Positions 13,730 through 27,800 of a DNA stretch of 64,000 nucleotides are shown piece by piece. The stretch is from Mycteria americana (lineage: Eukaryota; Chordata; Aves; Ciconiiformes; Ciconiidae): NCBI RefSeq assembly GCF_035582795.1, contig NC_134370.1, positions 27,515,501 through 27,579,500 of the forward strand, written 5' to 3'. The stretch's first letter is position 1, and each line of letters starts with the position of its first letter. The notes beneath the pieces are model-generated. The model was not told where the DNA came from. It did not search any database and saw only the letters and a program-made list of their open reading frames with translations. The translations under genes were made by a program, and so were the position numbers.

Positions 13730-15861
13730 GTTGCCTATCACAATCCCCTGACCTATAAACAAGTACAAGCACCAGAGTCCTATAATATAATAAATAATAC
13801 AATAAAGTTGCTACCTTCAGGTAGACTACTAGGAGAAAGAATAGTGTAAATTGAGGGAGAGTTGCTAATGTCTCTGCCCTGCCTAGGCAAACTCCCTGCG
13901 CTACCCAACCACTCCACCAGAAAATGAAGCTGGTGACTTGCCACCAGCTCCACACACACAAAACACAGGAGCTGATTGTGCAACTATCCAAGATAAACCG
14001 AGCAGAAGCATTCTCCCAGGCACACAGGAAAGGCTTTACAATTCAAAACCGAGCTCAAGTTGCATCCAAGAAGATCTGGAACCTGTTTCATTTTAAAAAC
14101 ATCAAAAGTTTCCCCATCAAAAAAGACAGCCTCAAGTGCTTTTTGGTGATGCCATCCGGAAGCAATTACCACATGGAAAGGGGAGCCAACAGGAAAGTTT
14201 TGAAAAATGAAACCTTGAATATCTGAGCTACTGTGGCCCTTTGGATAGGTGAGCAACATCCCTGTACTAGAAACCTGTATTAGGCAAGTTATGTTTTATT
14301 AAACAAGACAAAAAAAAAAAAAAGTGTCCTGCCTGGTCACAGCAGGACTTAACTCCCTCCTGCTACTTTCAAGCTGAACCCCTGTAAACATTCCTAAAAG
14401 TGCAAATACTAACCGCTGCTATTAATCACTTCACGTTCGGACACAGCATCATCTTGTTTTCAAGATGAGAGTATTCTAGTCACGACTTACATGCTTTTAA
14501 AATGTTATCTCCCTGGTTCCTCAGCTTGCCATAAGAAGGGAGAGTATTCGCACAGGTTAAGTGATCACCCACTGATTCATGCCTGCATGGCAAGTATGTG
14601 CCCTCTGGCCAGTGAGGTTCAGAATTCATCAGAAACAACATGCTGGCAGATTTGGACTTGTGATAATTTCTTCCACACACACATGTAATTGCACATTTAT
14701 CACCTACACAAATTAACAGCAGATACAAATCAAAGCAACATCCAGCAAATAAGTAGCAGTGATAATGGGCAGCTGAAGAGAACAGAAGACTCAATGTTTC
14801 AAAGAAATGCTGAAGATAAACATTTAAACAGAAAGACTATGGATCAAACAACCAGGCCATCATGTTTTACTGGCACATGTAGAGAGGCACTGGAATTTGC
14901 TGTTTTCAAAAGTACAGTGGATCTTACAAACCGTTCCCCTCCCAACAGATAGGGAAGAAAAACAACTAGTAGAACGAGTAGAAACAGGATAAGAAAATCC
15001 ATGCTGGCATCAGCAAAGTTATTCTTGGTCCATTAGGACACTGGAATACAATGGAAAGAGGCAATCACACTACTTCATGTTCCCCCACTAGCAGAAATGA
15101 GAGCCCTAAGGAACCTGCTGGCCCTGTACTACTCTCATCCCTCCTAAGTGGAGGTGGCTCCTATCTCCTCCTTATATCTCACTGTAGAAACAGATCTAGT
15201 CCTAGCTCTTAATCATCATCTTTCATCTGCTCTCCGAGACATGGTTTATCTTCTCACTGAAGGCAACCGTTTTAATTTTCCTACTTTTTAATTCTTGTCT
15301 GTCTTAGCAAGAAAAAGGTAAGAATTTTCATCACTGTAGGGAGGGGGAGCTCTTATGATTATTGGAATATTTTTGGAGAAGAGAAAGAAAAGCTGTGTTC
15401 TGAAAGCAAACAGACCAAATTTTATAGGACCAAAAGTCCCTGCCATGGCCCTTGGCTCCAAACACACACACGATAGTCTTTCAAAACATCCATCATCTCA
15501 TCAATATTCCTGTTTCCTACCCAGAAATCTAGTATTCTATTTTCGAAAGTAGAAACCATGCCTGTATCTTCTACTTTCCAAGAAATGAGGGAAGAAAAAC
15601 ACTTGCACACTTTTCTTTATTTTCTTTTTAAATATAATACTATATCTGGAGAATATATCTTCATGAAGTGGAAAAATTGAAGTCTTAAATGATAACAAGT
15701 GGCAACACATAATTAGTAATACAGGTGGATTGCTTATGTGATTTAATTTACCAAGGTGTTTTTTGCATTACGAGTTAAACAGATGTCATTTGGAACAAAT
15801 GACATAATTTTCTGTTGCAAGTCTTAGCACAGGACAGTAACAGTGGCTGGATTAATTTCTT

Positions 15862-15881
15862 AAAAAAAAAAAAAAAAAAAA
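15862..15881 (+). repeat. A20 homopolymer
   Basis: Twenty consecutive adenines within DLG5 intron 1. I see no processed gene copy or retroelement body upstream of it and no flanking duplication, so it is recorded only as a mononucleotide repeat. Confidence 0.9.
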
Positions 15882-18800
15882 TTAGAGTGTCACTGCTGAT
15901 ACACAGAAGCAAGGTTAGGTTTACACTTACCTTCCCAGAATTCTAAACTGTCAAAAAACTATAATTTCCCTATTCCGAACCTCTATAGTTGCAAGATCAA
16001 CAGTATCTTAAGCCAAGTACAGTAGCCTACATTTAGAAGAACATGAATATGTGTCCAGTGATGACTGAAAGCATGATTACTGTTTTTAAAATCTCAGATG
16101 AAAATTTCTGTTAGAACACAGTATGTCCATTCATTGTACACTATACATGTATTGTTCTTCCCAGAAACAATGAAAATAAAGAAGAAAGATAACTGATGGT
16201 TTTAGACAGCCAGAAGTTTTAGCCAGCAACGTTCAAGATGAAAAAAATAGAAATCAACCTTTGGAACTGTTAAATTACTGGGCATTTTCCCCAAAATTAA
16301 TGGGAAGCAGAAAGCTTTCTGAAAAACTGCCAGCACAGTAGTATCACTCACAGTTGCTCAGAGTCTGTTCACCAATGGTAAAGCTTTGAAAGATCAGAAA
16401 TATCCATAAAACATTGTGGTGTTGTGAGCGATGCAGGCATGGAAGAAGAGGTTAAAAATAGAATGGGGAATACACTATTTGCAATGCAGTGTGCTAACTA
16501 ACAGCAGGAATAGGTCTGGAGAAAATCCTGTGGTGTGATAGGAAATGCTCACCTATCGAGGAGCTACGTCAATGCTAACACATTCTTCAGTGTTGTGCTC
16601 CCTATGCCAAACTTCCAGGGCACTCAAAGGAACTTCTTGTGTCCCTGTGACTAGAAGGTATATGCACAGATAGCCTCAAGTGCCATGAAACTAGTGCAAA
16701 GAACAAGGGTAGGAGGGATAAGTGGGGAAGTTTTCTCGACCGTGCACTCCGAACCGTGTTAAGGCACAAGAGCTCTCCTGCCTCTGTGACCACGGATCTC
16801 ATCGTGACAGTTCAGCCTGAAACACAGCTCTCAATGTCACATATCCACAACAAGAAGCAGGTACAGTACAAGAAAAATCCAGAAAATAAATCACAGCCAT
16901 GTAAGCCACCATAAATCTCTAAATGGGTGACATCTTTTCCATACATTTTGGTATTATGCTAACACATACTAAGTTGATACCTAGACAGTAAAACACCAGT
17001 TTGAAAACCAATAATTAATGTTAGCACACAGGCTTTTTTTCCACAAAAAAACTTACAGCAACCTCAAAGCAAAACAAAAGTCCTGGACAGTACAGCCTAC
17101 AATTGCAATTTAGCATGCATATGCTTTCCACAGGTGTAGTCAAGCAGCATTAAAGCTGTAACAGCATATTTTAAGAGGAATAAGATGCATGAACCAGAAG
17201 TCCTAAAGAACAAACCATAACTTTTGTTTTAAAAAGTCCTGTTGCTTCTGTGTTTAGCTGTGAATGGCAGGAAAGCTGTCAGCATATTCACACATAGAAA
17301 AGAAAACTGGAATGATAAAACCTGCTCTGCTACCAAGAAGCTCCAATATGGCACTATTGTGGCTGTTAAAAAGGCAGGCCTAGACAATCGTGCTTATTGT
17401 CTGAATAAAAATATTACAGAGGAATGGATGTAGCAAAAATTTTACAAGAGCGAGCTTTGAAAGTCCTTTTAGACTGCTGGAGAAAGGGATGAAATTGAGA
17501 ACCTGGAGAAACCTGAGCTACAGCTGGAGCCAGTGGTTGTTTGTCTTGATATTCCTACATCTGCTCAGACAGCAAACAGTGCTGAAAGTTCCGCAAAGCA
17601 GAAGTTCCACAAGACATTTAAAAAAAAGAATGAAAAAAAATCGGGGCGGGAGGGGATGGCAGATTACAGAAGTGGAAACACCGTGTCTGAGGATGGTGAC
17701 TAGCAAGACCTCCCTTTACATAGAAGTCACTTGTAGAAAGCTCTAGTTGTCAAAAGCCAGGTTTGTAATGCCTTGGTTTTTCAGTCTCAGCTGCTAGTAA
17801 GATTATATCCTTTGTACATAACTTTAAATGGAAGAAGGTATAAATTGATACATCACACTTGCAAATACAGAACTTCAACGTCACACTTCGAAGGACCTTT
17901 CTATCAAACTGTGATTTCGGTACAAGACACATGCAAACCAATGATGTTCTTGAAAATTTTTCAATGAGCCGTTTTAGCTATTGCCAATCTGTTACCAGAA
18001 ATCATTTAACAGTTTGTCTCTAGAAAAGCTGACTGCGTAGGAACCAACATAAGATCTGAAAAGATATGTTAACAGGACTGTCTGCTACAGGTTCTGTACA
18101 AAGCTAAAAAGGTAATATGGCTCAAAAAGAAATTACTCCACAGCACATATATCTGGGGCAGGGAAGACACAAAAAAACAAATACTTTTCTTTGAAGGAAA
18201 AAAGAATTCTTCTCCCCCATGTGTGGCTTTTAATCAGTCTCCAAACAACCACAGGAAGCCTGGGTGGTTGGGACTTCAGCTGAAGAGCTTCCCATGCTAC
18301 TGAATACTGAAAGAGGGAAGTGGGTTATGACACTGCCACAATCAAACCACCAGAGAAGCCTGATTTCGGTTTCAGAAAGCTTCACTTCTTCACGCTGCAC
18401 AATTCTTATCAGGAACCATATAAGGTAATGGCTGGACTGGACATCAGACCATTCGATTTGCCAATAAAAATGTTTTTCTTTCTTTAAAAGAATTTTGGCA
18501 ATTTATTTCAATTAGTTTTTGCTTGTAAACAGCAACCTTCTGTATTTTACAGCCAAACTACTGCAAAGAATGCCTGAAATACATCAATCCGCTGTTCAAG
18601 ATATATCAATCAATGCTATATTTCAGCATCAAGATCAATGCTATAATCAAATCCCTCAGAAAGAGAGAAGAGTATCATAAAGGAATTATAAAAGGAAAAA
18701 AGAAACATTACTCCAAATTTTTCACATCCTTTTTCCATTTCCTTTCCAAAACCAAGCAGAAAGCCGTAAGAATAGCCAACAAAGAACCCACAAAGCTACT

Positions 18801-21800
18801 CAGCACCGATGCAACCACTCAACTTTCCAATACCTTTCAGTGCAGCTTTACAGTAATGCATTTCTGCTTCTGCTCTCTTCCAACTCATCTTCCATCTCAA
18901 CTCCAAAGATTACAGGTTGATTGTACAGACAGTATCTCATATATGCTGCTCCCAAGTCCTCCCAACCCAGCAAAGCTTTGTCATTATCATGTTGCTATTG
19001 TCTTCCTCATCAAGTCTGTGTTCCACAAACAGGTCTCTGATTAAAGCCAGACAAGTTTGCTTAATAACCATAGTCATTATCACCTGGTTTCAGGTGCTGC
19101 CTGCATAACACTTGATTTTCATTATTTTTACTATGTTATAGCAATAATATATTTGTTGCACTCTTCAGCATTGCTTTTGGGATGAGTGAGACCAGCAAGC
19201 AAGTGCTCATAAAATGAAATAAGCCTCAAGCTTGAGTTAATGCAAGCTTGAAAAAAAAATCAGAATAACAAACTATCAAAAAAAGCACAAGGGAATTGTT
19301 ATTAGAAGCAGCCATACTACTTTTCCAAGCATTGTACACGGACCAACATATACTCTATGCATATGTATCAAACAAACTATTTAGCTTAGTCCCTGTGATT
19401 TAAAAATACAAGTTAATGCTATGGGGGCAGGGGAGGGGAAGCTAAAGAAATTATAGTTACATACACTGAACAACCAAGTACTACTGGTACTATATTAGTC
19501 AAGCTGCAGAATGCATTTGTATTAAAGTGGCAAGAAGATACAAAATCAGCACTAGCAATCCTAGGAGCAATGTCTGAATAAATGCAACATGAATACCTCT
19601 TGCATGCAAATCAGTTTAGATACAGTTTCAAAATACTTCATATGCTTTGTGGCACGGCAATATTCTTATAAAGCAACATCCCCATAACAACCCAAATTAT
19701 TGGTTTTCCAAATCCTTGGAATCATAAGACAGTGTGCATTTATCAACATTTCTCTGTTTAAAATTTTATTCTCGATACCAGGACATTTATCCACACAGGT
19801 CTGGAGAAGACCTAAAATTAGTTTTAACTATAAATGAGTAGAATTCTTTCTCCAATAGTTGCTGAAGAGAAGCAGTTAAAAGAAAAAAAAAAAAAACAAC
19901 AAAAAAAAAGTCCACCAAACCAAATAAGCCTCCTAGTAAGCTTTTACAAGAAACATCACTGGTATAAGCTAAAACATAAGCAGAAAACCTGCAAGAACAC
20001 AGTTTGAAAAGTCTAAGTCTGCTAACCCACCCAGGAAATACTGTCATACTTCAGGCGCTACAAGCTGTGCATATAGCACAGAGCAGACACCTTCACAGCC
20101 AAAACCAAACAAAACACACCGTCGATATCCCCTGGACTTTGTGCTACTAGTGGAAACATAATCCAAACAGCACGCTGTACTGAAGCGCAAGTCAAGAGGA
20201 GGCTGGCCGGCAGGTTCCCCGGCCCTTAGGCAGCGCAACCAGCCCGGGGCACAACAAAGGGCTGTTGTTCCAAGCCAGCACCAGGGCGGCAGCTGAACCA
20301 GTTGGCCCAGTACCCTACGTTGGTCTGTGGGACAAAGGCTTGCTGTGGCCTGAGCAGACAATTAGGATGTCTTGGTGTAGAATTACAAAGTTCTAAGAGG
20401 TCACTCACAGATGAATTTTAGTACTGCAGTACAACCCCCTTATGAAGCAGTATTATTGGCTTCTTTGCGAAACTAGCTTTCCGATTCCTCCCCAAATCTA
20501 GGGAAATAACTACAACACTGGTTTTTTCTGTATAAAGCTTACCGCAAAATTAAAGTGCAGTTCCTGAGATGAGCTAAGTAGCTTTAACATACAGATAACA
20601 TAATTTTAGTTTGTAAAGGAAAGCTACCACGGTTCTTTCTCTTAAAGATCCAGGTAACCACGTTAACTGAGACGCTGATGAGGAAGGGGGTGAGCAGCTG
20701 TGGAATAATTAGCAAAGACAAAAATCACACCCTATTGCCAAAGACACTCAAAAGCTGCAGCAATAAAGTACGACATACCCTTCAGAAAGTATAATCAGCA
20801 CAAAGTAAAGTTTCTCAGCTTTATACATATGCTATAAACAACAATTCAAGACATACCTCCTTACAAAGAAAGCCAATTGTGCTTTCTTCTCTGTTAAAGA
20901 CACTGTCAGCATCAACACCATCTATCCCACTACATGGCACTGCCCTTCTCATCAGCTCAAATCCCATGGCGCTGTCCCAGAAGGACTATTTCATCTCCCG
21001 GTAATGCTGCTCCCCAAGACACAATTTCCCCTTTTAACCACCCGTTCCAAATGTGCGTGCAAAACTATTAAAGACAGACCTGAAGCAAGCAAAAATAGGG
21101 CCAAGATGTCAAGACACCTCTATACCTTTTAATCTTTAGTCTTTTAATCAAATAAATAGAAAAAAGTTCTTAGATGATCCAGCAGTAAAAAATCAGATCA
21201 GATTTCTTACTTCTTCACTAACTCTTAGCATGGCTCCAGTAAGGCAAAAGATCACTCGCTAATCAGAGATTAGCTCGAGTCAGCTACTCTGAACAGTCAC
21301 ATAATCAAGCCACAGAGTCATGGCAGGCCTTCACACAATCCTGTACGAGGGGGTCCACAGCGACCACCTCTGGCCAGCTGTAAAACACCCTGAACATCAG
21401 AGTTTCTTGGCTTTATTTTCCTTCTGTGGCAAAACGCAGACCTTGTGTAGATTGCTACCAAATGGCAAAATGCATGAGAACTTGGCCTTGTGAGTGGCAT
21501 TTTAAAGAAACAAACAGGAAAACAAAGTTGTTAACACTTACAATCAGTACACAAACCTGCATATTTTCATATTCTCAAAATCTACATTCTGTCTTGGGTA
21601 AAAAGCTGCTTCATTTTCCTAATTTCTAATGGAACTTTAAAAATTATTATCCCATGATTCAGGTGCTTAATACAAAGTTTCAAATAAAAATAGAGAAACC
21701 CTGAGGTTTGAAAATCTTTTTGTGCTTTTCCTTCAGTTCAGCATCTTCTTTCACATGTAAGATCATTCCCCTGTAGGGTCCTCAACAGGAGCAAGGAAGC

Positions 21801-22090
21801 ACCAGGCTAGGGCATTTAACTTCCAAATGCTGCCAAACAAACTGGAATGCAACTGACACTATGAGAAAGCAAATTTTGTTTGCAAGTATATCAGGAACTC
21901 AGGCACTGGTTTAACAACATTAAGGTCATACTTAGTCATCTTAACTCATGCAAGGAGCAATATCATTATAAAACCCAAGAGAGGAAGTGTTCTTTTCCTT
22001 AAGAGGAGCATATGCTTATGCACCTTGTTAAACTGAACTGAACCTTTTAAGTGATGTTGCTTAAGGAAGGTCTTTAGGACTGACTTCCCC

Positions 22091-22106
22091 TTTTTTTTTT
22101 TTTTTT
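22091..22106 (+). repeat. T16 homopolymer
   Basis: Sixteen consecutive thymines follow a CCCC run. On the minus strand this is A16, but no retroposed gene body is recognisable next to it. Confidence 0.85.
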
Positions 22107-24822
22107 AAAGACATACAAGGTTATCTTCTTGAAACTCACTTCACCTGAAGAAAACCTCTTGGGTCCAAAACACTGTTTTTACAGAGTTTAAAAAAGCACA
22201 AACCACCAAACAGTTCTATTACATTGTAGCATTTGAGATTAAATTAACCTAAGTGGAAATAAATGTGTAATTTCCTTGTTTTTCTCCTCTTACCCAAATC
22301 ATTAGAACAGACAGAATTTCTCTATCAGTCTTTACAAGACTCCATCCTGAGAGTTCCCAGAATACGGTAAATGTTAACTCCTGCACATTGAATTAAATAC
22401 TTCCAAATCACAGCTTTTAGCAACGGGTCCATTTCAGCCAAGGACACCATCAGAACATCAGAGTTAAATGCAACAACCTTAGTATCACAGTTCAACCTTA
22501 GCATTGTAGTTCAAGAACTGAACTACTTATTTCTGAAAAACGTGGTATTTTCCAGGAAAAAAAGTGATTAATTACACTAAGGAAAATATTATACACCAAC
22601 TCAAAGGGATTTAGTATATTCATATCAGTATCAGAGCTATGTTCAACAGCAGTAAATCTCAAAACGCGGAAAAGCACTATTTTTCATAGCATTCAATAAT
22701 CTTTGAAATGTTACTGTGATCACAGAAAAGTAATTTCTACTTGCTTTTTCCTACTAATTAGAAAGACAAAGAGCAATAAGCAAGATGACAGAAGCCAAGA
22801 GTAAGATGAAGAGAGAAATAAACCAGATGGCATGGGAATATATTTATATACACTTAAATTATTCCCAAATTATGAAAAAAGATCAAAATATTTTCATTTG
22901 CCCTATAATCAGTGTTCTTTCAGAAAAGAGTTTTCTGATATTTTTATGTAAAGTGGATTGTGAATTCTAATTAAGATATAGCTGTAAGCCAGGATCCTGT
23001 GTCATACAGTTACTCTTAAATCCAATCTCTAGCTGAGCAGGGTACAGATGGAGTTAGACAGATGTAATTACAAAGTCCATCAGCAGTAAGCCACTGGGAG
23101 AGGTTGCAGGCTTTCCCGTATTTCTTCTTTGTACTGGGTGGTAGGCTATTTTTGTCAAAATATACCAGGAAGACACAGCTACTGTGATACAGTCACAGCA
23201 TTTTAATATTAGCTTTAGTTTGCATCATGTATTTTAAGGCACTAATTTTGAAAATAATGACACTTGCACTCCTGTTTGTGGGCTGCACTGTCTAACAGAG
23301 CACTAGAATAGGTATTGCATTCCCAGCTTTGTTTCTGTCCTTCAGGATTAACTCTTCCCTTCTCTACTTCAAACCTCTCCAACTATAAAACTGCATATTA
23401 CCACCGTTCTGAACCCGTAAAGTGAGATTAATTGTTGAAAAAAACATCATTTTGAACATCAGCTCTAAGAAAATTAAGATGTAACTCGGCAAGTCGTTTA
23501 TGTTTTCACAATGCATGATCTGCTCTGCCATAGTGTTCACATTCACATATTAGTTTCGTCTGAATGACAGAAACGCTCTCCAAAAGTCTTCAATTCATTA
23601 CTGTCGTTATAATCCATGGATTCATGGAAATTAGCAACTTTTGCCAATCTTGATAAAAGAGACAAAAATACCCTGTTCCACCTAAGAATCAACTTTCCAC
23701 ATGAAAGTGAACTGGCATCTTTACACTCAGACTCAGAGGACAAATTTTGCAATCCCATGTTTAAACACGGTATAGCAACTATAACTCGACTATACTTCTA
23801 TAATTTCCCATTTTCTTACAGCATCAGCATTGAAGAGGAATATCCAATAGCGAGGCATATGACATCTAGTTTGACATTTTCCACTAACTGCAAACCCATG
23901 AACATGCTTTCTGCTTAGTGTCTGAAAACAGTATTAAGATTGCACATTTTAAATGTTAATACGCTTCCACTTCAGATCTGCAAGTAGCATTTCAGCACAG
24001 CAAAAAATACTCGTATAATGCAGTCAGCTCACATTCCATCATTGCATGTGAACCATTTGCATATCTGAAAGTAGCAGCAAAGATTATCAGTAAATTTGCA
24101 CTAACCATTTTACCACGGTTATCCCACCCAAGATGGGAATCAACTACCATGCACTGCAAAGGGCTTTTTGTATCAGTTTTACCCAGTAGTTGAAAAAGTA
24201 ATCACAAAATAGGCTTATGTAATGGAAGTCAAATCTGGTGAAAAGTTCAGAGGCAAATTCTTAACTTTAGGGTCATGTACTGACAAATGTAAGAAGCCAC
24301 TAGAGTTAAGGGTATTCAGACACATTTTCAATTATGGATCACCGCATATCTGGCCATGCCCAAGCCCTGGACTTCAGCTCAACAAACAACCTGACCTTTA
24401 ATTTTTGTGTTCAAATTAGTATGCCGAAACCAGACGTATTTTACTAGAGTGGCAACAACTACAAGAGAACTGGTAAAAAAAGCTTTTTAAAATATTTTTT
24501 ATAGGTGGCAGGGAATTCTTCATGCCAACTCTAACTAGTAGTGAGGATAATCTCAGCTAACTTAACTGACTTTGTATCAAAGCAAACAGGGAATGAATGC
24601 TCACAATTGCCATTGCAGAGAAAGTTCAAGAAGTTTGCTCTCGCTTCTCTCAGCCACCCACTCCACCTCCTGGCCCTAAATCTCTGCGAAGCTCATCATC
24701 ACTCCATCCATGCCACAAAGCAGAGAGATCCCAAGGCCAGGCTGGCTGGCGCACTCTCCTCTGACCCAGAGCTCCTGGACCACCTGAGTTGCAAGGCAGG
24801 ATGAAAACCGTGTTAAATCCTA

Positions 24823-24843
24823 CCCCCCAACCCAACCCAACCC
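24823..24843 (-). repeat. Pentamer repeat with G-quadruplex potential on the DLG5 coding strand
   Basis: On the plus strand a run of six C is followed by three AACCC units. On the minus strand this gives four G tracts of at least three, separated by TT loops, the canonical G-quadruplex pattern with very short loops. The minus strand is the coding strand of DLG5, so the intron RNA would carry the G-rich version. It resembles a telomere-like motif but has a 5-bp unit, not TTAGGG. Confidence 0.8.
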
Positions 24844-27800
24844 AAGCCTATGAAAGGTCACCTAGCTCTGCAAAGAAGCTCAGGGCTTAAGTAAGCACAT
24901 ATAATTGCCCGTGATCTATTTTTTTCCCATTACAGAACTCCACCTGATTTTCATCACAAAGGGAGCCTTGTGATGAGTTGCCTCATACTTTATTAAGAAT
25001 ACATTATTCACAACCTACTCTGAATACACATTGTTTTCCCTCTTCTCCATGGCACAAGTCCTGCAGAGGTGGTCATTCCACTAACAGCATTCTCACACTT
25101 GCCTCCGCAATGTGTATTCCCAACTTTTGCACTAGGAAACTAAGGCAGAGTAATTAACATCAGTAATGCTGGATGTTCAGCTTGGACATCCACAAAATGG
25201 CTGAAAAAAAATTATACAGAAGGTGGTTGGCAAAGAAAGCTTCTCTCTTAAAAGCCATTTTATAGGAGGATTACTTGAAGCTGAAATTGTTTTTTATACT
25301 AGCATGAAATGAGCATTCTTAGCTTAAGCATTAGCAGGTTCACTCTTAATGAAGCTCTTCATGAACACAGAGCTGTCTAGAAGACTCAGAGTAACAGCTT
25401 TTCCCTGTGATGCCACTTCCAGCCAAAAATGCAGATATGCACTATATCTGACACAGACAACAGAATGAAACTTTCAAGGACTCAAAGTTACTTTATTTAA
25501 ACTCTATTTTTGATCTGAGAAAGGTTATAGGGAAAAATTTACATATATATATAATATGTATTTTATTATGCTAATAAATCCATTAAAAAACCACAAAACA
25601 CTTGAAGTTTAAAAAAAAAATAATTTCAGTAAGACCTGTGATATAAATAAGCATTTTGACAAACCCGAATTTTACGTTCAGAAGGCTGCAGATGTACGTA
25701 TTTATAATGCACTTAATTACAAAAAAAACCCAACAAAACCAAACAAAAAACAACAACAAAAACCAAAAAAACACAACTGTTGGAGCAGAAAGACTAACTT
25801 CCCTAAATCACTTTTGTCCAGCATAACAGAATTCAAGAACAAGTTTATTTCTTCAAGAACTTTCAACAGTCCTTTCTGGAAAAGCCTAGCCACTGGTGTA
25901 CCTTGCAATCCAACAGCCAAAGACACAGATGCTTCGTTACAAATTCCCAACATCCCATACCTATTTATTACCTTTATTTACAAATGCTCAGAACAACTTT
26001 GCTATCCAGAATAACTTCAGAACATAAACATTGGACATCTGCGTTTTATGTAATTTCTTCAAATCAGAATTTATTTAATTTTGAAAAGAGCGTAACTGAT
26101 CTTTATTCTTTTTGAGTCCCACTGAAAAAGTCGTTAACATTAGGATACCTCTTAAGGGAATGCAGAGTTATTTGTCCTACTAGCACTTTCTTACATGTTT
26201 ATGTTCTACAAAGCAAAAGTGGGGATCACAGAAGTGGCTCCTGGGTTCTTTAGTTTACAATGTTATACGATATCTTACCATAATTATAAGCTCTATTTAG
26301 ATCACACTCCTGAGATGGGCACGGAGAACAACACAAAAAAATACATTTAGGTTAAAATTCTGTAGTATTAAACAAGATTAAAGAAATCACTTCAAACAGT
26401 ATATTCCATTTCATCACCTTTAAAATGTGCAAGTTTGTGTGTGTGCATTAGTGCATATACATAACAGGTCCCCTAACACCACCATCATGAAAGGATAGCG
26501 AGTGCTCAGTCGGGAAAGCCGAGAAGCCTATCTTCACAATACACCCCATGTGAACTGAAAAACACATGAGGACAGCAGAAAATAGAGAACAGAGATTAAC
26601 GAGCCAAATGAGGCTCTCCTCTATAAGCTAACAAAGTTCTGTTGTAATCATTAAGAAAATTAAGCACACTCTTAGTGAATTTCTGAAACAGATCTAGAAA
26701 AGAGTTTTTAATACTAAGAATTCCACATAAAATGCGGATACTATCCAACATCTGATATTAGTTGGAATTAAATCAAAGGCCAAGGTCTCATGATCTAATC
26801 TACAAGGTCAGAAATCCTAAAGCCCCAGTCATCCAAAGTCACCTCCTCTCACTGTCATAAAGACCAGGGAAGCTCTAGCCATGGCAAATTTACTATCTTT
26901 CACAGACTATTATTTCACCACAATGTGCTATAAAATGGGTTTAGTGATTACTGTGGGTTCATGTCTTACACAATAATGATAATGTATGCAACCATAATTC
27001 AGCTTTAATTTGGAGTGTGGTTTTTTTCCTTTATTCTCTTAAATACATTGTAGGAATAAGCTAAATCATTTTGATAAGAGAGAAGAGGTCTTTAAAAGTC
27101 TCATCTACTTTGAATATAAAAGTTTCTCCCCCTCGAAGTGTTTTTCAGTACTAAAGCAGCATATATTAAAAATTACCATGCATAAACATACACATATAAA
27201 TGCATTTGATGAGATGAATTCACAGAAAATTTTATGTGGATTCCCTACATCGGCTACTACAACCCTCAGATACGATCTGGCTCATGCGTCCATGAGAAAG
27301 CTGAACAGATTCAGAGGAAAACCAATAAACTCGACACTGTATCGTTGCAATGCAGAGATGCAGAAGAACTAAAAAAAGACTTGACTTTCCAGAGATGCTG
27401 CACAACACACAGTGTAGCACCCTGAAATTCCTTACACGGGAGCACGCTGTATAGAGCAGTACGTGCAGTAAACTGCTCATCACCATAGCCAGGTAATAGC
27501 CACACTGCAATCCTTATAGTTTCACCAGTCTGCCTTTACCTTCCGGTTATCACTGGAAAGGAGGAAATCAGAGCACCAAAAGAGTAAAAGTTCAGCACCA
27601 AAACCATACTAACAACCTGGCTTTTTGCAGCACTTAATGAATTTGCTATAGTTGGCTCTAAAATTAAATTGAGATTTGATGTTCTAGACAATATAATGGG
27701 ATACTCCCTGGCAAATGAAATTTTACGCAAGTCAGGTATGCACAGCATATCACTGAACATAAACTCAGCCAGAGACAGAAAAACAGCTTAATATTTACAC

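Noticed and set aside
15841..15900. A20 run considered as the tail of a processed pseudogene
   Set aside because: No gene-like sequence lies upstream of it and no target duplication is visible.
18613..19044. 143-codon plus-strand frame in DLG5 intron 1
   Set aside because: No domain, no family resemblance, and composition like the surrounding intron; no flanking promoter or splice evidence.
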